A stretch of 64,000 nt of DNA from Diphasiastrum complanatum (taxonomy: Eukaryota > Streptophyta > Lycopodiopsida > Lycopodiales > Lycopodiaceae), in the NCBI GenBank assembly GCA_029204225.1, contig CM055103.1, forward strand, positions 54,426,926 to 54,490,925, given 5' to 3'. The notes under the pieces were generated by a model. That model ran no database searches, had not been told where the DNA came from, and was given only the letters and a program-made list of their open reading frames with translations. This document shows, piece by piece, positions 24,501-36,186 of the stretch; positions within the stretch are counted from its first letter, which is position 1; the number at the start of each line of letters is the position of its first letter. A program made the translations under genes and the position numbers.

Positions 24501-24994
24501 CCGCAACTGAACATTGTCGAACCCTTAACCTTAGGACCTTTCCTTGAAACTTAAGTCAGTGCCTTAAAGGTACCTGAGTATTTTTTTATTAATCATGATA
24601 TAAAGTACATTTCATCATTACAATATGGCAAAAAATTGCCATTTAATAAAACTACTTAGCAACTGTCGATATTATCATCCATCAAAGTCACTTACGAGTG
24701 TTGCTAAAAATAGCTTATTGCTATTTAACAAACTTACTGAAAATAGTAACGTAGTAAAAATAGGTCTAATTTGTCTGATATAACTGTCATTTGAAGATTG
24801 ATTATGACATTTGAACATGCCATAGAATTTCATAGCTACTCTTTAACATAGCCACATTCGTATATCAGTAAAAAGTGGCATAATAGCAGATTTTGCACAT
24901 ATGAGATACATCTAGAACATTTTCTTCTAGAAAATCAGCATCAATGATTGTAATTGCTGAAATTTTGAAATTTTGACCAGAAAAATGCACTACA
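21577..24994 (-). repeat. 3' LTR of gag-only element, copy B (3,418 bp), inverted relative to copy A
   Basis: On the minus strand it runs from TGTAGTGC (24994) to ACCACA (21577), with the same ends as copy A. A PPT precedes it and copia RT sequence follows, which fixes the outer edge to the base. It is longer than copy A because of a 380 bp tandem duplication at 21821-22580 and a short insertion near 22960-23000. The ORF at 22936-23466 (plus) is the counterpart of 16294-16779 (minus) of copy A and runs antisense to the LTR. Confidence 0.85.
21821..22580. repeat. Exact 380 bp tandem duplication inside LTR copy B
   Basis: 21821-22200 and 22201-22580 are identical as far as I can read them, base for base, and both start CAATCTTTGATGCAATTGCC. 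Copy A has a single version (about 17100-17520 in the opposite orientation). Confidence 0.9.
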
Positions 24995-25006
24995 TGTTTT
25001 CCCCCC
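24995..25006 (-). other. Polypurine tract of copy B
   Basis: GGGGGGAAAACA on the minus strand immediately precedes the LTR-initial TGTAGTGC. Confidence 0.8.
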
Positions 25007-26690
25007 ACTTAAATGTGAAGCGTCCCTGCGAACAGAGGGTAGAGTCTTTGACATTTGAATTTGTATCATAAAGCCATTGATTGAGCTTTACGATTTTTTA
25101 TCTTTTCAACATTTCAGGGTTTTCTTTGTCAATTAATGGGCTCAACACACAATATAGTGTGATGCTAACCATTATTATTCAACAACATGAATCCAAAGGC
25201 CATTGATTCAACCTTTAGATCTTTCAACAACATTGTCTTTGTCCAGAATAAAAATCTTGCATTACATCCAACCCGTGTCTGAAGAAAATATGGTCCCACT
25301 CCCATCAAATCATAATGTAATGCCCATCATCAAAACCATGCACTGTTGGGAAATGTTGGTGCAATCTTCATTGTCGTAACAAGATATGAATGCAGTTTCT
25401 CAGCTTTGGGTCTAGGTCTTCATATAATGTAGTGCGTGCAATGCAACCTATTCTAAAAGTTGGATCTTCGTCATTCACATTGTGAATCTATCTCATTCTC
25501 ATAAAAACCTATTCACTCCCTTAAATAATAGATAGATTTTTTTTTTTCAAGCAAATATTCATGTTATACCTCACATTTCTACTTTCATAGATAGATTTTG
25601 AATGAGATCTGATATTTTTTATTCTTACCAAAGAAAATCTATGATCCAATTATAATTCTGAAGACCTTATGAACAACAAAATAGAAAACACTCATCATAT
25701 TCTCTCCACTCATTTTTCCACTCATCACTCAAAAGATCTCACAAATATTCTCAATAAAAGATCCAAGATGGTCTTCAGCAGCAACAGATGTCTTCGACAT
25801 AGATTCATAATCATCAATAGGTTTTTTTTTTTTTTTCACTTACCTCCCCACTGGTAATGTTATATCCATTCCAAATCTTCATATTTCCTCTCAATACCAC
25901 CCTCATGACACTATTCAACAAAAATACCCATCCAAGGCATTAGAACATTGCATCTCATCTTCAGATCAATGCATAATGCAAGTAGACATGAAATGCAAGG
26001 TCTTAGATTTTTCATCAAATGGATGCATACACCACTGTGTCTAATTGATGCAAGTGTAATGTGTGTGGATATTTTACGTCCAATCTTCATATAGAGTGTA
26101 TCACCTTCCAAGATGTATATTATATTTTTTTCAAATAAGATGAAATATTTTTCTCAAGATAGCCTCTCACACATTTGTGTCATAAAACTAAAGTTAGTTG
26201 TTCAATTCATGGTAGTTGAACCACTAGTTTTTTTTTGTAATCTGTGCATCTCATCTATAAACACACACTATATTTGAATTTGTATTGGATCCTACATTCA
26301 AGCTGTCATTGCATATTGTATATTCTATTAAAACAATATCTTTATAGGTTGCTCATATATATTTCAAACATGAAGTTCACATTGATACGTAAATTTCTTA
26401 ATCCTCCATTCAGATATTAAAATATGTCGCCAAATTATGTGTCTAGTTGATCAAGGTAACAACTTTGGATGACAGTCATTTTTCTAAATAATCTCATTGT
26501 CATGCCATCGTTTATATGATTTTTTTTCTTCTTCTTCTTTTCAATATTGAATAGATATATTTTTCTAGTAGTCTTTTTATCTTGTTTCAAATTTAGGATT
26601 TTTTTTGTTTGTTTTGTTTTTGTTGCATTTTTAAAAGAAAAAATATCATATTATATACATCTACATCATCATAATTATATCAATTTATTT
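25007..26690 (-). other. 3' non-coding region of copy B
   Basis: About 1.7 kb between gag end and PPT. The part 26270-26690 matches copy A (20563-20934), whereas 25007-26270 has no partner in the window because copy A is truncated. It is AT-rich with several T-runs. Short frames (for example 25669-25857) have no recognisable content. Confidence 0.6.
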
Positions 26691-27138
26691 GGATATTTCT
26701 TATGATAATTATCATGAAGCATCTCATATGTATGATGACTTAATATCATATTATACCAATCATTACAAATAATCTTGTAATATTTGAAACCATTGATTTT
26801 TTCAGATTTTCTTTAATATTCACCATTTTTTTCATAGACTTTATTTTGAATATGTTTATCTCTTTTGTAGTTATAATTACTTCTCCATCTCTTATCATGC
26901 TTTCTTAGTATTTCGTCAGTTAGAGGTTTTAATGCTCATATGTAGTTATATTTTTCTAAGTTCATAAAATTTTGATAGAGTAGTATAATTATAAATGATA
27001 ACATAATACTATATTGATATGGCAATACATCAAGATAAGAAAAACTCTTCTCATAGTCTTTCACTTAATCTTTTAGCCAAACAATTGATTCTATCAGCAA
27101 AGAATTTGATACGTTCATTTTGTTTCAATTTAATTTCA
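26691..27138 (-). pseudogene. Gag remnant of copy B with internal deletion
   Basis: The minus strand first matches 18851-18955 of copy A (KLKQNEPIKSF region) and then jumps near 27030 to sequence equivalent to 20190-20562. About 1.23 kb is lost at a short CTTGG-like microhomology. The upstream gag, PBS and 5' LTR are absent: at 27138 the sequence changes directly to copia. Confidence 0.75.
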
Positions 27139-27890
27139 CTCCAAGAGCTCCACCACTCCTCAAAGCTTTGATCTTCAATGACCATCTCAACATATGCTTT
27201 GAATAATAGGAACTAATCATGCACCATAAATCTTGAAGAAAGAAAAAATGTGCATATTGTGTGATCATCCTCCTTTAAAGACTTGGATACATAAGCAACA
27301 TCAAGAGATTTTTCACTCCCTCTTGGGTTCAATTTGTAGATGCCTTCATGTCTAGATCCATATGGAAGATCTCTCCATCCTTCTTGATCACACAATTGCC
27401 AATGTTGAGATTGAGATCAAGACCACCATCAAGTAATTTTTCAACACCTATAAGATTCTTTGTAATCTTGGGAACAAAAAGAGCCTTTTAAGAGACAGAA
27501 CTTTCGACGATGCAAGCTTCAAGGGACAAGTCCCTACTCCTTCAATTTTGCACTCTTGATCACTTGCAATATATATGGACTTCTTGATTCCCTCATAAGG
27601 CATAATAGTTGTAAAGGAATCCTTGGAGCTGTGTATATGTGATTATGTTCCACTATCAATATACCAAGAGTCATCCATCTTGAAGGTGTAAGAGGAGAAT
27701 TTTGATGCCATAAGTAAGCATTCTCCATCACTTGCAATAAAGTCTTCTTTGTCATGAGAGATGTTGGCTTGCTTGAATTGATTCTTCTTCTTGAAGCAAT
27801 TGGTGGCATAGTGGCCTTTCTTGCCATAAAAGAAGCACCTAACATCTTTTTTCTTCTTCTTTGAAGTAGAATATTCAGCAGCTCTAGGGT
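27139..27890 (-). pseudogene. Copia gag C-terminus, zinc knuckle, protease and pre-integrase fragment
   Basis: The minus strand, from 27890 downwards, reads a Lys-rich stretch, CFFYGKKGHYATNC, then KMDDSWYIDSG and a pre-integrase remnant near 27390-27250. The knuckle's second Cys is Tyr (intact copy: CFYCGKKGHYATNC), so zinc binding is probably lost. Stops and indels occur after DSG. It matches 39560-40290 (minus). With 20935-21576 it brackets copy B in the same orientation. The missing integrase-RT part and the missing 5' end of copy B were probably lost in one deletion. Confidence 0.8.
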
Positions 27891-27899
27891 ATTGTCCCA

Positions 27900-28720
27900 G
27901 ACCTACATAGAATTCTGTGAGAGTTAGTTCCAAGCAGATTGCAAAAATCAGAGAAAAAACCATAAAAATTTAAAAAAACCTTGTAAAAAATCAAAAAAAT
28001 TCAAATTTTCATAAGAACTCTCATAGAGCTCTCTGAAGTTCCATCTCATTGAGACAAGGACATAGAGAAGCTTGCGAGAGTTAGTTCTAGTGCAAGTGCC
28101 AGTGCGAAGTTTCCCAATGATAAAAAAGAGAAAAAATCCATCAAAACCCTCGCAGACACAAAAAATTTCAGTTCTAGTAGTCAAGAACCCTTGCAGAGAA
28201 TTCTAAAATTCCATCTCAGTGAGACCAGGACACAGAAGAGTCTACGAGAGTTAGTTTGTTTCTAGTGAGCAAAAAATTGGATTTAAGTTTTGAAAAATCA
28301 CTAAAATTTGAAGATTCAAAAAATCCTTACAAAAGTAACTCTCGCAGATGGCTCCAATCAATCTAGAATATCATTTTTCATCAGTGATAAAATCTGCGAG
28401 AGTTAGTACTGATTATTGGTGAAGATCAGGCCAAAATAATGGTTTTGAACCCTTGCAAATAGTGAAATTTTCACTTTATACGAGAGTTAACCTTTGTAGA
28501 GGTTCCAAAGTTAGATCTATATCAGGTGCAGCTCCTGTAATCCTTGCGAGAGTTACTTCCCAGTAATATGAAAAAAATCAAGTTTTTGACTAAAAATCAG
28601 TGAAAAAACCTTCTCACATCCAACCCTCAGACGAGTAACCCTCATAGACTAGATCAGTAGTTACATCTGCACTAGATCTAGCTACTGTCAAAATTTCAGG
28701 TCAATCAGTGCAAGGAGTAA
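27900..28720. repeat. Leader-like region with recurring CGAGAGTTA motifs
   Basis: TGCGAGAGTTAG-like strings or their complement recur near 27913, 28071, 28241, 28335, 28393, 28480 and 28543. The blocks 28030-28088 and 28198-28258 form a longer direct repeat of about 60 bp, 170 bp apart. No ORF is convincing. By position this may be the 5' untranslated region of the gypsy element that follows. Confidence 0.5.
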
Positions 28721-29105
28721 AAAGTTATCAAGCAAAAACCACCGTAAGAGGCCTGATTTCTCACTATCGGCCTATCAAATTGATCAGATCCATAAGATCC
28801 AGATTGCAAACATCTGTACCAGCAAGATCCAACATATTTGGACCATGTCACTGAATGAATCTGAGATCCGAATGATCAATCGCAAGAAGAACAATAGTTT
28901 TAGCACCAAACCTTCCTAGAACAATAGTTGCGCAAATCGAGACAAAGCCAGAAGCAGCACCAATGGATCCAATGGGTCAACCCGTACCTGTCGCATCATT
29001 GCAAGTAGTCCGGAGGGCACCACGGATGGAATTTCCAAAGTACGATTGATCATCAGATTCCTCTAGATCTATGAGCAAGCCTGTGAAATCTACAACGATC
29101 GGACA
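28721..29105. other. Spacer before gypsy gag, nothing firm
   Basis: No recognisable domain. GATCTATGAGCAAGC with its flanks occurs twice (29068 and 29115), a small local duplication. Confidence 0.3.
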
Positions 29106-30024
29106 CCTACAGATCTATGAGCAAGCTTGTGAGATCTATGGCAATCCGACACCTACAGAAAAATTGATGTTGTTCACAATGTCTCTTGTGGCAGTGGCAC
29201 AAGATTGGTACTTCAACGTGTCGGAAGAAGAAAAAACCACCTAGGAAGTAGCTAAAACGGCTCTCATCACGTGTTTTGTACGAGTATTTGATGCTAGGAC
29301 AACTGCCAAGTTTCTTTTTGAAAATATCATTGTGCGCTTTAGATGTTCGGTGGAGATAGTCAACGATCATGAAAGTCATTTAATCAATGAGACAATCAAG
29401 GTCCTATTGGAGGAATTCTTCGTGATTCATAGAACCAGTACACCTTATTATCTTTGCAGTAGTGGGTAAGCATAATCATCCAATAAGATCCTATATAGCG
29501 TAATCACAAAAACAGTTGAAGCTAGCAGATCTGATTGGGAATGCAAATTGCATACTGCTCTATGGGCATTCATGACAACATATAAGGGGAGCACTGATCA
29601 AACGCCATTTCAACTAGTCTATGGTCAGGATGCTATAATGTTAGTGGAGTTTTTGGTTCCTTTATTAAGAATTGCCACAATGCAACGTCTTGATGAATCC
29701 AGATCCCTACAATTACGCCATGAAGCATTGCATAAACTCTACGAAACACGCTTACTAGATATACATGCATTGGTAGCTGAAAAAGAACGATGCAAAGCAT
29801 GGCATGATTGCCCGTTGCAGAAGAAAGATCCTCGTTCCGGAGACCTAGTCCTCATGTATAAGACCAAGGCGATTAAGGGGAAATTGAACTTCACAGGCGA
29901 AGGCCCATATCGAATCAAAGAGATCCTCAATCATGGAGCCATGAACCTGGAAAAACTAGATGGGACACTTTTCGACACGCCCATTAATGGTAGCCGTTTA
30001 CACAAGTATTGGCCACCCCAGTGA
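29106..30024 (+). pseudogene. Ty3/gypsy gag fragment fused by deletion to integrase C-terminal half
   Basis: 29106-29300 contains a gypsy gag segment (LMLFTMSLVAVAQDWYFNVS, then TALITCFVRVF). From about 29308 the frame is integrase: KFLFENIIVRF, NDHESHLINE, then HRTSTPYY, with stops near 29470. It then runs open through 29548-30024. That part has WAFMTTYKGSTDQTPFQLVYG, a conserved C-terminal helix-rich part and a GP-Y/F-type module (KLNFTGEGPYRIKEIL), ending RLHKYWPPQ. Protease, RT, RNase H and the integrase N-terminus are gone. Confidence 0.85.
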
Positions 30025-31100
30025 AAGAGATCCAGGATGGTGATGGAATGTCACGAAAAGCTCATCTACAAAGTCATCACAGCCAGATCTAGGGAAATCA
30101 AGCCAGATCAAGCCAGATCCATCAAGATCCAACAATATCTAAAAAGTTCCGACAACATTCGACCAGATCTAAATGAGATCTAGATCCCAAAAGGATCAAC
30201 AAGGAAGCAGATCGTCAGATTGACTAATGGATCAACTACCAATATTCTATCAAAACTTCCAGAGAACTACTTATAGTCAGATCCAACCTGGATGCAATGG
30301 AATACCAGTTTTCAGGAGTTAAGAATCAGAGAATCTCAAGATCTCATCAAAAAACACTCAAAAAGAGCGTTTTTTTCATGATTTTTGAAAATCCCTTGGG
30401 AATTAGCTCTTGAAACTTTGAAAGTCACCAGATATGACCCAGATGCATCTATAAAAATATCTACGAGAGTTACTGATAGAAAAATCATCAATTTTGAGTG
30501 TGTGCAAGAGTTCATAGAAGCAGAATTTTCAGAACCTTTGTAGAGCATCAAGATCAGCAAACCAACCTTCGCAAGGGGCATAATTGGAATCAGAGTAGTG
30601 AAATTAGCCTGCCTATTGGTTCTGATCTTGAAAATCCAATGTCGAGCAAGTTGTGCGAGAGATCACTTCCTACGAGCATTGAACCCTTGTAGACAGTTTG
30701 AACCCTCGCAGAACCTTCGCAGGGCAGTGAGATCACCTTCTGAACTCTCGCAGACTTCTCTGAGATCTTAGAATTATGTGAAGAAGGACCCTGCAAAAAT
30801 TTGGTTGGAACTGAGTTAGGAAAAGTGCAATTCGCCTAATACGCACTCTAATTTCCTCTGTATAAGGGCAGAATTCGAGTCATTTGTCGCATTACCTAGC
30901 GAACCTCTACCCAATTTTGAAATTGAAATTTCCAAGTTCTCCAAATGCTTCCAAATTTTCTACCAGCCATCATCTGCACTCTCTGAATTCATATTTGCGC
31001 TCAAAACCATTGTTGCCATCATCCGTTGTCCGATTTCCACTTTTTTGGTTACTTTTTTTAACTTTTTTCTTGTTAACAAAATTTAACTACCATTGCTAAC
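30025..31100. other. Spacer between gypsy pol and the downstream ORF, with CGAGAGTTA motifs
   Basis: There is no coding frame of note in this 1.07 kb. CTACGAGAGTTACT occurs at about 30461, with degenerate forms near 30654, 30705 and 30743, echoing 27.9-28.6 kb. A pyrimidine-rich stretch (31030-31085) precedes the next ATG. Confidence 0.5.
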
Positions 31101-33410
31101 ATGGCCTCTTCTTCATCTTTTGATGAAACTGGCACCAAGTAGGTCATCACCCGCGATGTGCCATCTGCCACCCAGATCTGGCCTTTGTCTTCTTACGCCT
31201 TGATCAGACCTTGGCTTCAGACGACTAGATCTCTTCTTGAAGCAATGGATTTTTACCCACGGCTTTTCAGCTCTGACATTAACATGGGTCTCGCCTTACA
31301 CGCTTACGCCACCTAGGACGTGCTGAAGTCGCATTTCCACATCTTGTACCAAGGTACCACGTACAAGGTGTGGATTAATGTAGATTCCATGGTCACTGTG
31401 GGCATAGTGTCCGGAGATCGTCAACCCATCTCCCATTGCCAGACAAAGACTTTGATAAGGCCATTCGTCACCCAGACTACCCCAGAGGTGCCTATCCAAA
31501 CTAACAATGGGTACCTGATGTCTTACTTTGTATTCCTTGGATATACAAACTATGGGAGACTATCACGGATCCAATAATCCAGATATTGGTGCATCTGCTG
31601 AACAACTTTCTAGTTGTTTGAACATTTTGAAAGGACCGAATCCAGTCCAAGCTGCTTAGTCAGATTGTGGAGTCATTCTTGGGATTTCCCGGTCCCACAG
31701 TAGTGCCATATGATTGGCATACTTTCCTCATCCATGAACTAACAATCTCCATCAAACCTAACAACCATGACCGTATCGCAGTAGGCCCCCTGTTGTGTAA
31801 CTTCACCTGTGCACTTCTCGAGGTGAGAGTGCACAGGTTCCACCGCTCAAGCATTTTATCCACCACCATGTCTCATATTAACTTGGATCCTCCATCTACC
31901 GCATACACCTTCGTGCACCCTACAGTCACTGACACGACAGCCAACAAGAGAATGCATGGCGCCAACCCCTCTTCTTCGTCTCCTCCTAGTACCAGATGCA
32001 ACACTACCACCACCACTTTTGTTTCCACCACTGCCACAGCTTCTTCTGTTCAACCTTCTACTGCTCCTTCCTTTTCTGTTCCTCTAACTGCATGTTAGTT
32101 GTTTCTTCTTCTACCTTCCATCACCATCACGTCATCCATTCCTCTTGTTTTCACAACCATCCCTCTCTAGTTGAATTCCACCGATTCTCAACTCTTGCCC
32201 GACACCCTGGACTGGATGCAGGTCATCAATTTTACACCGCCACGCCAGGGTACATCACCAGCTTCTTCTCCCTCCATCCTCCACACCACTCTTCAGTTCC
32301 CCTCTGTTCCTTCCATTCTCTCATTTGGACAAACTTTTCCTATCCCTGTTTCCACTTTTGCTTCTCTCACACCCCCCACCTCTCCATCAAATCTTGCCAA
32401 GGATGGCAAACTGTTGTTTGATGATGCATATATTCAGACAATATTTATACCATCGCCGAATATGTAGACCTCACCGCACCTGATGGCATGCAATCACCGG
32501 AGAAGCTGGTCAAAGATGACGAAAATACGGTAAAGGTCACGGGGCCTCCACACAACGAGCCCCTGTTAGCACAAGTGTACCTGCTGCTCCCTCGGACATC
32601 ATGACGACCCACCAAGCTTTGGGGACTTATATCCAAGATGCGATAGTAGCCAGAGCCTCATTAGATAGCCGGATACTACATCTGGCAACCAACAACACCC
32701 AGCTACGAGCGAAAATCACAAAGCTGCAGCAAGAGTTGATAATCGCTCAACAACATGAGCAAGAAGGGCACCGGGAGATCACGGAGCTGCAACAAAAGGA
32801 GGACGACCTCAATCAGTATATCTAGGGCCTCTCCAAAGCGCCGATGGATGCTTCCACAAAGGTGCAGGAGCTTCAATCTGAAGCGTCCCAATGGCTTGCC
32901 CCCCTCCAGGTGCAACTCCAGATATATGAAGAATAAAACACATGCTTGGGAGCAGAGGTGCAAGCACTACAAAGCAAAAAGCTCGTCTGTTTAACCAAAC
33001 CTGCACCTGATTCAAGGCCACTCTCCCTAGTAGAGATGAATTTTTTCAGTTAGCAGGTGCAGGTATATAGTCAGACATTAAACGGCTACCAAGCAGAGTT
33101 CGGCAAGTATAGCCCAAGCAAAGCAAGCCCTCAAGGCTTGCCAACGATTTATGGAACAGAAACCTTAGTTAGCCCCGGTGGCAATCCCATCGCCACCTAT
33201 CTTTGACGTTGCACAGACAAGCTCCAACTAGGACAAAGAGACACAAGCAGCAGGGCAAGCGATCAAGATCAGAGATCAGACACACAAGATCAAGGGCCCT
33301 CTGATATAGGAGTAGATATACAAGGCCAAGATCAGGGCCAGGACACGAGTCCGAGTCAAAGCCAAGGGTAGGGTCAAGCCTCCATATCTTGAGGTCCGCG
33401 ATCCATTTCT
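31101..33410 (+). pseudogene. Post-pol ORF of a gypsy element, unknown function, copy 1
   Basis: The ATG at 31101 (MASSSSFDETGTK) starts a protein broken by a stop at about 31140 and frameshifts near 31575, 31660, 32095 and 32465. Readable order: a globular N-terminus (VLKSHFHILYQGTTYKVW near 31320), a middle motif VVPYDWHTF followed by a second block IKPNNHDRIAVGPLL (31695-31800) and a long Ser/Thr/Pro/His-rich linker (31930-32400). A Gln-rich coiled coil (32600-32990) and a Gln/Asp-rich tail (33200-33390) follow. A clear paralog lies at 49632-51370. No transmembrane segment, knuckle or enzyme motif is seen. The position between integrase and 3' LTR is where some gypsy elements carry an env-like or extra ORF, but similarity to those was not recognised. 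Confidence 0.55.
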
Positions 33411-33429
33411 ACATTAGAGGAGTTCTAAA

Positions 33430-33780
33430 TCCGAAAAAGACCCTTTGCAAAGATTCTCTTTATATTTTTTCTCAATTTTTTCCTACACATGGACCAATCA
33501 AAACACTCAAATTTGAAATCTACGTAACGTAACTTTTTGAGTCCACATTTTTTTAGTACTAAAAATGGCATAACTTTTTAGTGGTAAATCTGAATTTAGT
33601 GGAGTTTGGTGCATTAGAAAGCGCTCAATAAGGGCTTTCCAATGATATGTTACATGACATACTTTTAAAGTACGATTAAGAAGTTATGACAAGTCAAAAG
33701 TATTAGTGCTATAATATTTTAATAATATAAACTGCATTTTGCATGAATTCTTAAAGGGTCTTTTTGGAGCTCAAAACTCC
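33430..33780. mobile_element. Fragment related to the foldback element arm
   Basis: CACTCAAATTTGAAATCTAC, then CGTAACGTA and further blocks (TGCATTAGAAAGCGCTCAAT) follow the same order as 3550-3790 of the foldback element with many substitutions. Only one arm is evident here. Confidence 0.6.
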
Positions 33781-34120
33781 TCTTATGCTAGCCGTGCCTT
33801 CCGATGCCTAAAGTTTGTGGAGAAGAAAATCAACGAATTCTTATCTAAATATCCCCACAAGTCTTCAAGAGGTGGCTGACAGATCTCATTTACAGCCCAG
33901 ACCATCAAAGAAACGAGTTGCAAGCACTACCCACCCTCCAACCACAATCAGAGTGGCATCAGCAGTTGTTTGAACGTGACCCTGCGGCCATCAGATCATA
34001 TGAGAATCAATTTTATGGAGGATGTAACTAGTTACCTGATCCATTAGAGGTGAACCAAGAAAACCTTATTTTGAACCGGCAGAGTGCCGAGGGACCGACA
34101 CTACTTCAGGCTATGGATCC
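33781..34120 (+). other. Gypsy 3' tail before the LTR
   Basis: Degenerate protein-like stretches (NQFYGGCN, NRQSAEGPTLLQAMDP near 34000-34120) suggest the end of a reading frame, but no frame is continuous. No strong polypurine tract is visible. Confidence 0.35.
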
Positions 34121-34957
34121 TGTTGGGAGTATTCCCAATACAATGTAAATAAATAAATTTGGTTAATAAAGGTGTTGTGAGGGCATGGCTTCCTGCACGT
34201 ATAAGCCCATGGCCCAATGAGCACGCAAGTTAAATGTAAATAGAAATAATAGACTTGGGCCCTTTTGTAATTCAAATAAAACTTGAGGCCCAAAGTCAAG
34301 TTAGAACTTAGTATTAAACTTTTTTAAGTTGGGTCCAATTTTGGACTCACATGAATTTTGTGATTTCTAATGTACTTTTTGTGGACCCTTGGATTAAGTT
34401 GGGTCCAAGATGAATGGATAGGATCAATGCACATATTAGCCAATAGGATATTGGGGCAAGGGGCTTCCTCATTTATAAAAGGACACCATTTGTACTCTAT
34501 TTTTCATGCTTAATGAGAAGGAGGAAACTCTATCATTTTGGAGAGAAGCATTCTCATTTGCTATTCACTACTTGCTAATGCTCTTTGTGTGTTTGCTTTT
34601 GCTTTCTAGCTTACATGTTTTTGGTTTCAATTGTTAATGTTTCTCCATTAGCATGCACAATGAGCAAATGAGCTAACATCCTCTTGCTCTACTTCTAACC
34701 TCCACCCTCACTCCCTTTCTCTCTTCTCTCCTCTATCTCGTCTACTCTTCCCTTCACATTCTCTCTCAAATCATGTGGAATGTTAGTTAGTGGTCTAGAG
34801 TTAATGGTGGGTAGTGTTAGTGGTGAGTAGAGTTAAGGGAGGAAGTAGAGAAGTATCTAAAAGTTGCATCTTTACATAGTTAGGCACCTATCCAGCGTTC
34901 TAACCCTTGTTGAAAGGCGGGAGGGCTACTACTACAAAAGATCTACGTCCCTACACA
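34121..34957 (+). repeat. 3' LTR of the gypsy element, copy 1 (837 bp)
   Basis: It starts TGTTGGGAGTATTCCC and ends CCCTACACA. The copy at 52253-53027 shares the start, the AAGCCCATGGCCCAATGAGC block and the TTCTAACCCTT end region, so the edges rest on comparison. A TTTATAAAAGG box near 34470 could be the LTR promoter. Confidence 0.75.
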
Positions 34958-35104
34958 ATGTCTTATAACACGTCGATTTACAATCTTATCAACAAGATAA
35001 GATATATGGATTTTGGATCATCTTTGGCGTTAGACGAAGATCTTGTTGATGATCATATTATTGATGTCACTAGTCACTACACACCGCATGATGTGAAAGT
35101 TATG

Positions 35105-35400
35105 CATCTTTCCATTCCGCATGTCACTCACTCCACCGCACCTCACATAGATCTTTCCATGGATTCTATTCATCCCACGATATCACCACACATAGATTCT
35201 ATTAATCCCGTGACACCTCACATAGATTCTATTCATCCCACAACACCTCACACGATTCTTCTATGGATTCTATTCATTACACGATGTCACCGCACATAGG
35301 TTCTATCTATCTCATGACACCTCACATCGATTCTATCCATCCCACAACACCTCACATCGATTCTATCCATCCCACATCACCTCACATACCTTGTGTAGAA
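35105..35400 (+). repeat. 30 bp minisatellite coding a decapeptide repeat
   Basis: About nine degenerate units of CACATAGATTCTATTCATCC plus CACAACACCT. Units are mostly 30 bp, so one frame repeats HIDSIHPTTP-like decapeptides (34907-35299, then a one-unit frame change, 35263-35469). It lies just downstream of the gypsy LTR. Whether it was ever translated is unknown. Confidence 0.7.
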
Positions 35401-35468
35401 TATCATCTTCTTCCTATCCCATCTAGATCTACTCTATTAAAAAAAAAATATGACTTGGACGCATTTTG

Positions 35469-36180
35469 ACAAGATTTGAAAATGAACATGACTTGGACAC
35501 ATTTTCACAAGATTTGAAAATGAACGACCAAATTTACGTACTTTGACTTATCCAAAATTGTTTTGAATTCATTGATTGAGTCTCCCCTTCCCCCTACCTA
35601 GAAGCGTTGGTTAAGCCCTTTGATAGAAAGAAATATTCATGTTGGCCTGATAGAGTACCACTACCATTATGTGGAACATCATATTCACATTGGGGTCATA
35701 TGTACATGATCAAGAGCACTTTCCTAACATGAGATTGTGTTTATTTTCTTTGATTAGCATTAATGTCCCTTTGAATAGTGTTGTCACATTAATGCCTTAT
35801 ACAAGCCCTCAATACAATTGGGGTGATTGGCATGTTGTGTGTCATCACCAATAGAGAATGTAGGTTTATGGCTTGAATGCCAATGCTTGTTCTTTAGAAG
35901 AGCGGCGCGTATGCAAGGAGAGAATGTTTTGAAATCACATCGTATGTACATTGATGGGCATCCAGAAAAACATGGCAATATTGTTGCATATATAAATAGT
36001 TCCATTGACTCTTCATTAACTAATTAGGATTTTGAGGAACGCACCAATGGAAAGGAAGAATACATTTGTAGGAACTCAAAAGGTCCATACGTATCTCATT
36101 TACTTTTAAATTAATCATAAAGTTGTTGTTTATCAACATATCATTCACAATAGTTAAAAAGAAAAAAATATTTATGATAA
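35469..36180. other. Spacer, nothing recognised
   Basis: No domain, repeat or RNA gene recognised. ACATGACTTGGACACATTTT occurs in two near copies (35450 and 35489). Confidence 0.3.
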
Positions 36181-36186
36181 ATTTAT

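Noticed and set aside
31996-32421. Ser/His/Phe-rich overlapping ORFs
   Set aside because: Alternative frames of the low-complexity linker; the frame kept in copy 2 is the Ser/Thr/Pro-rich one.
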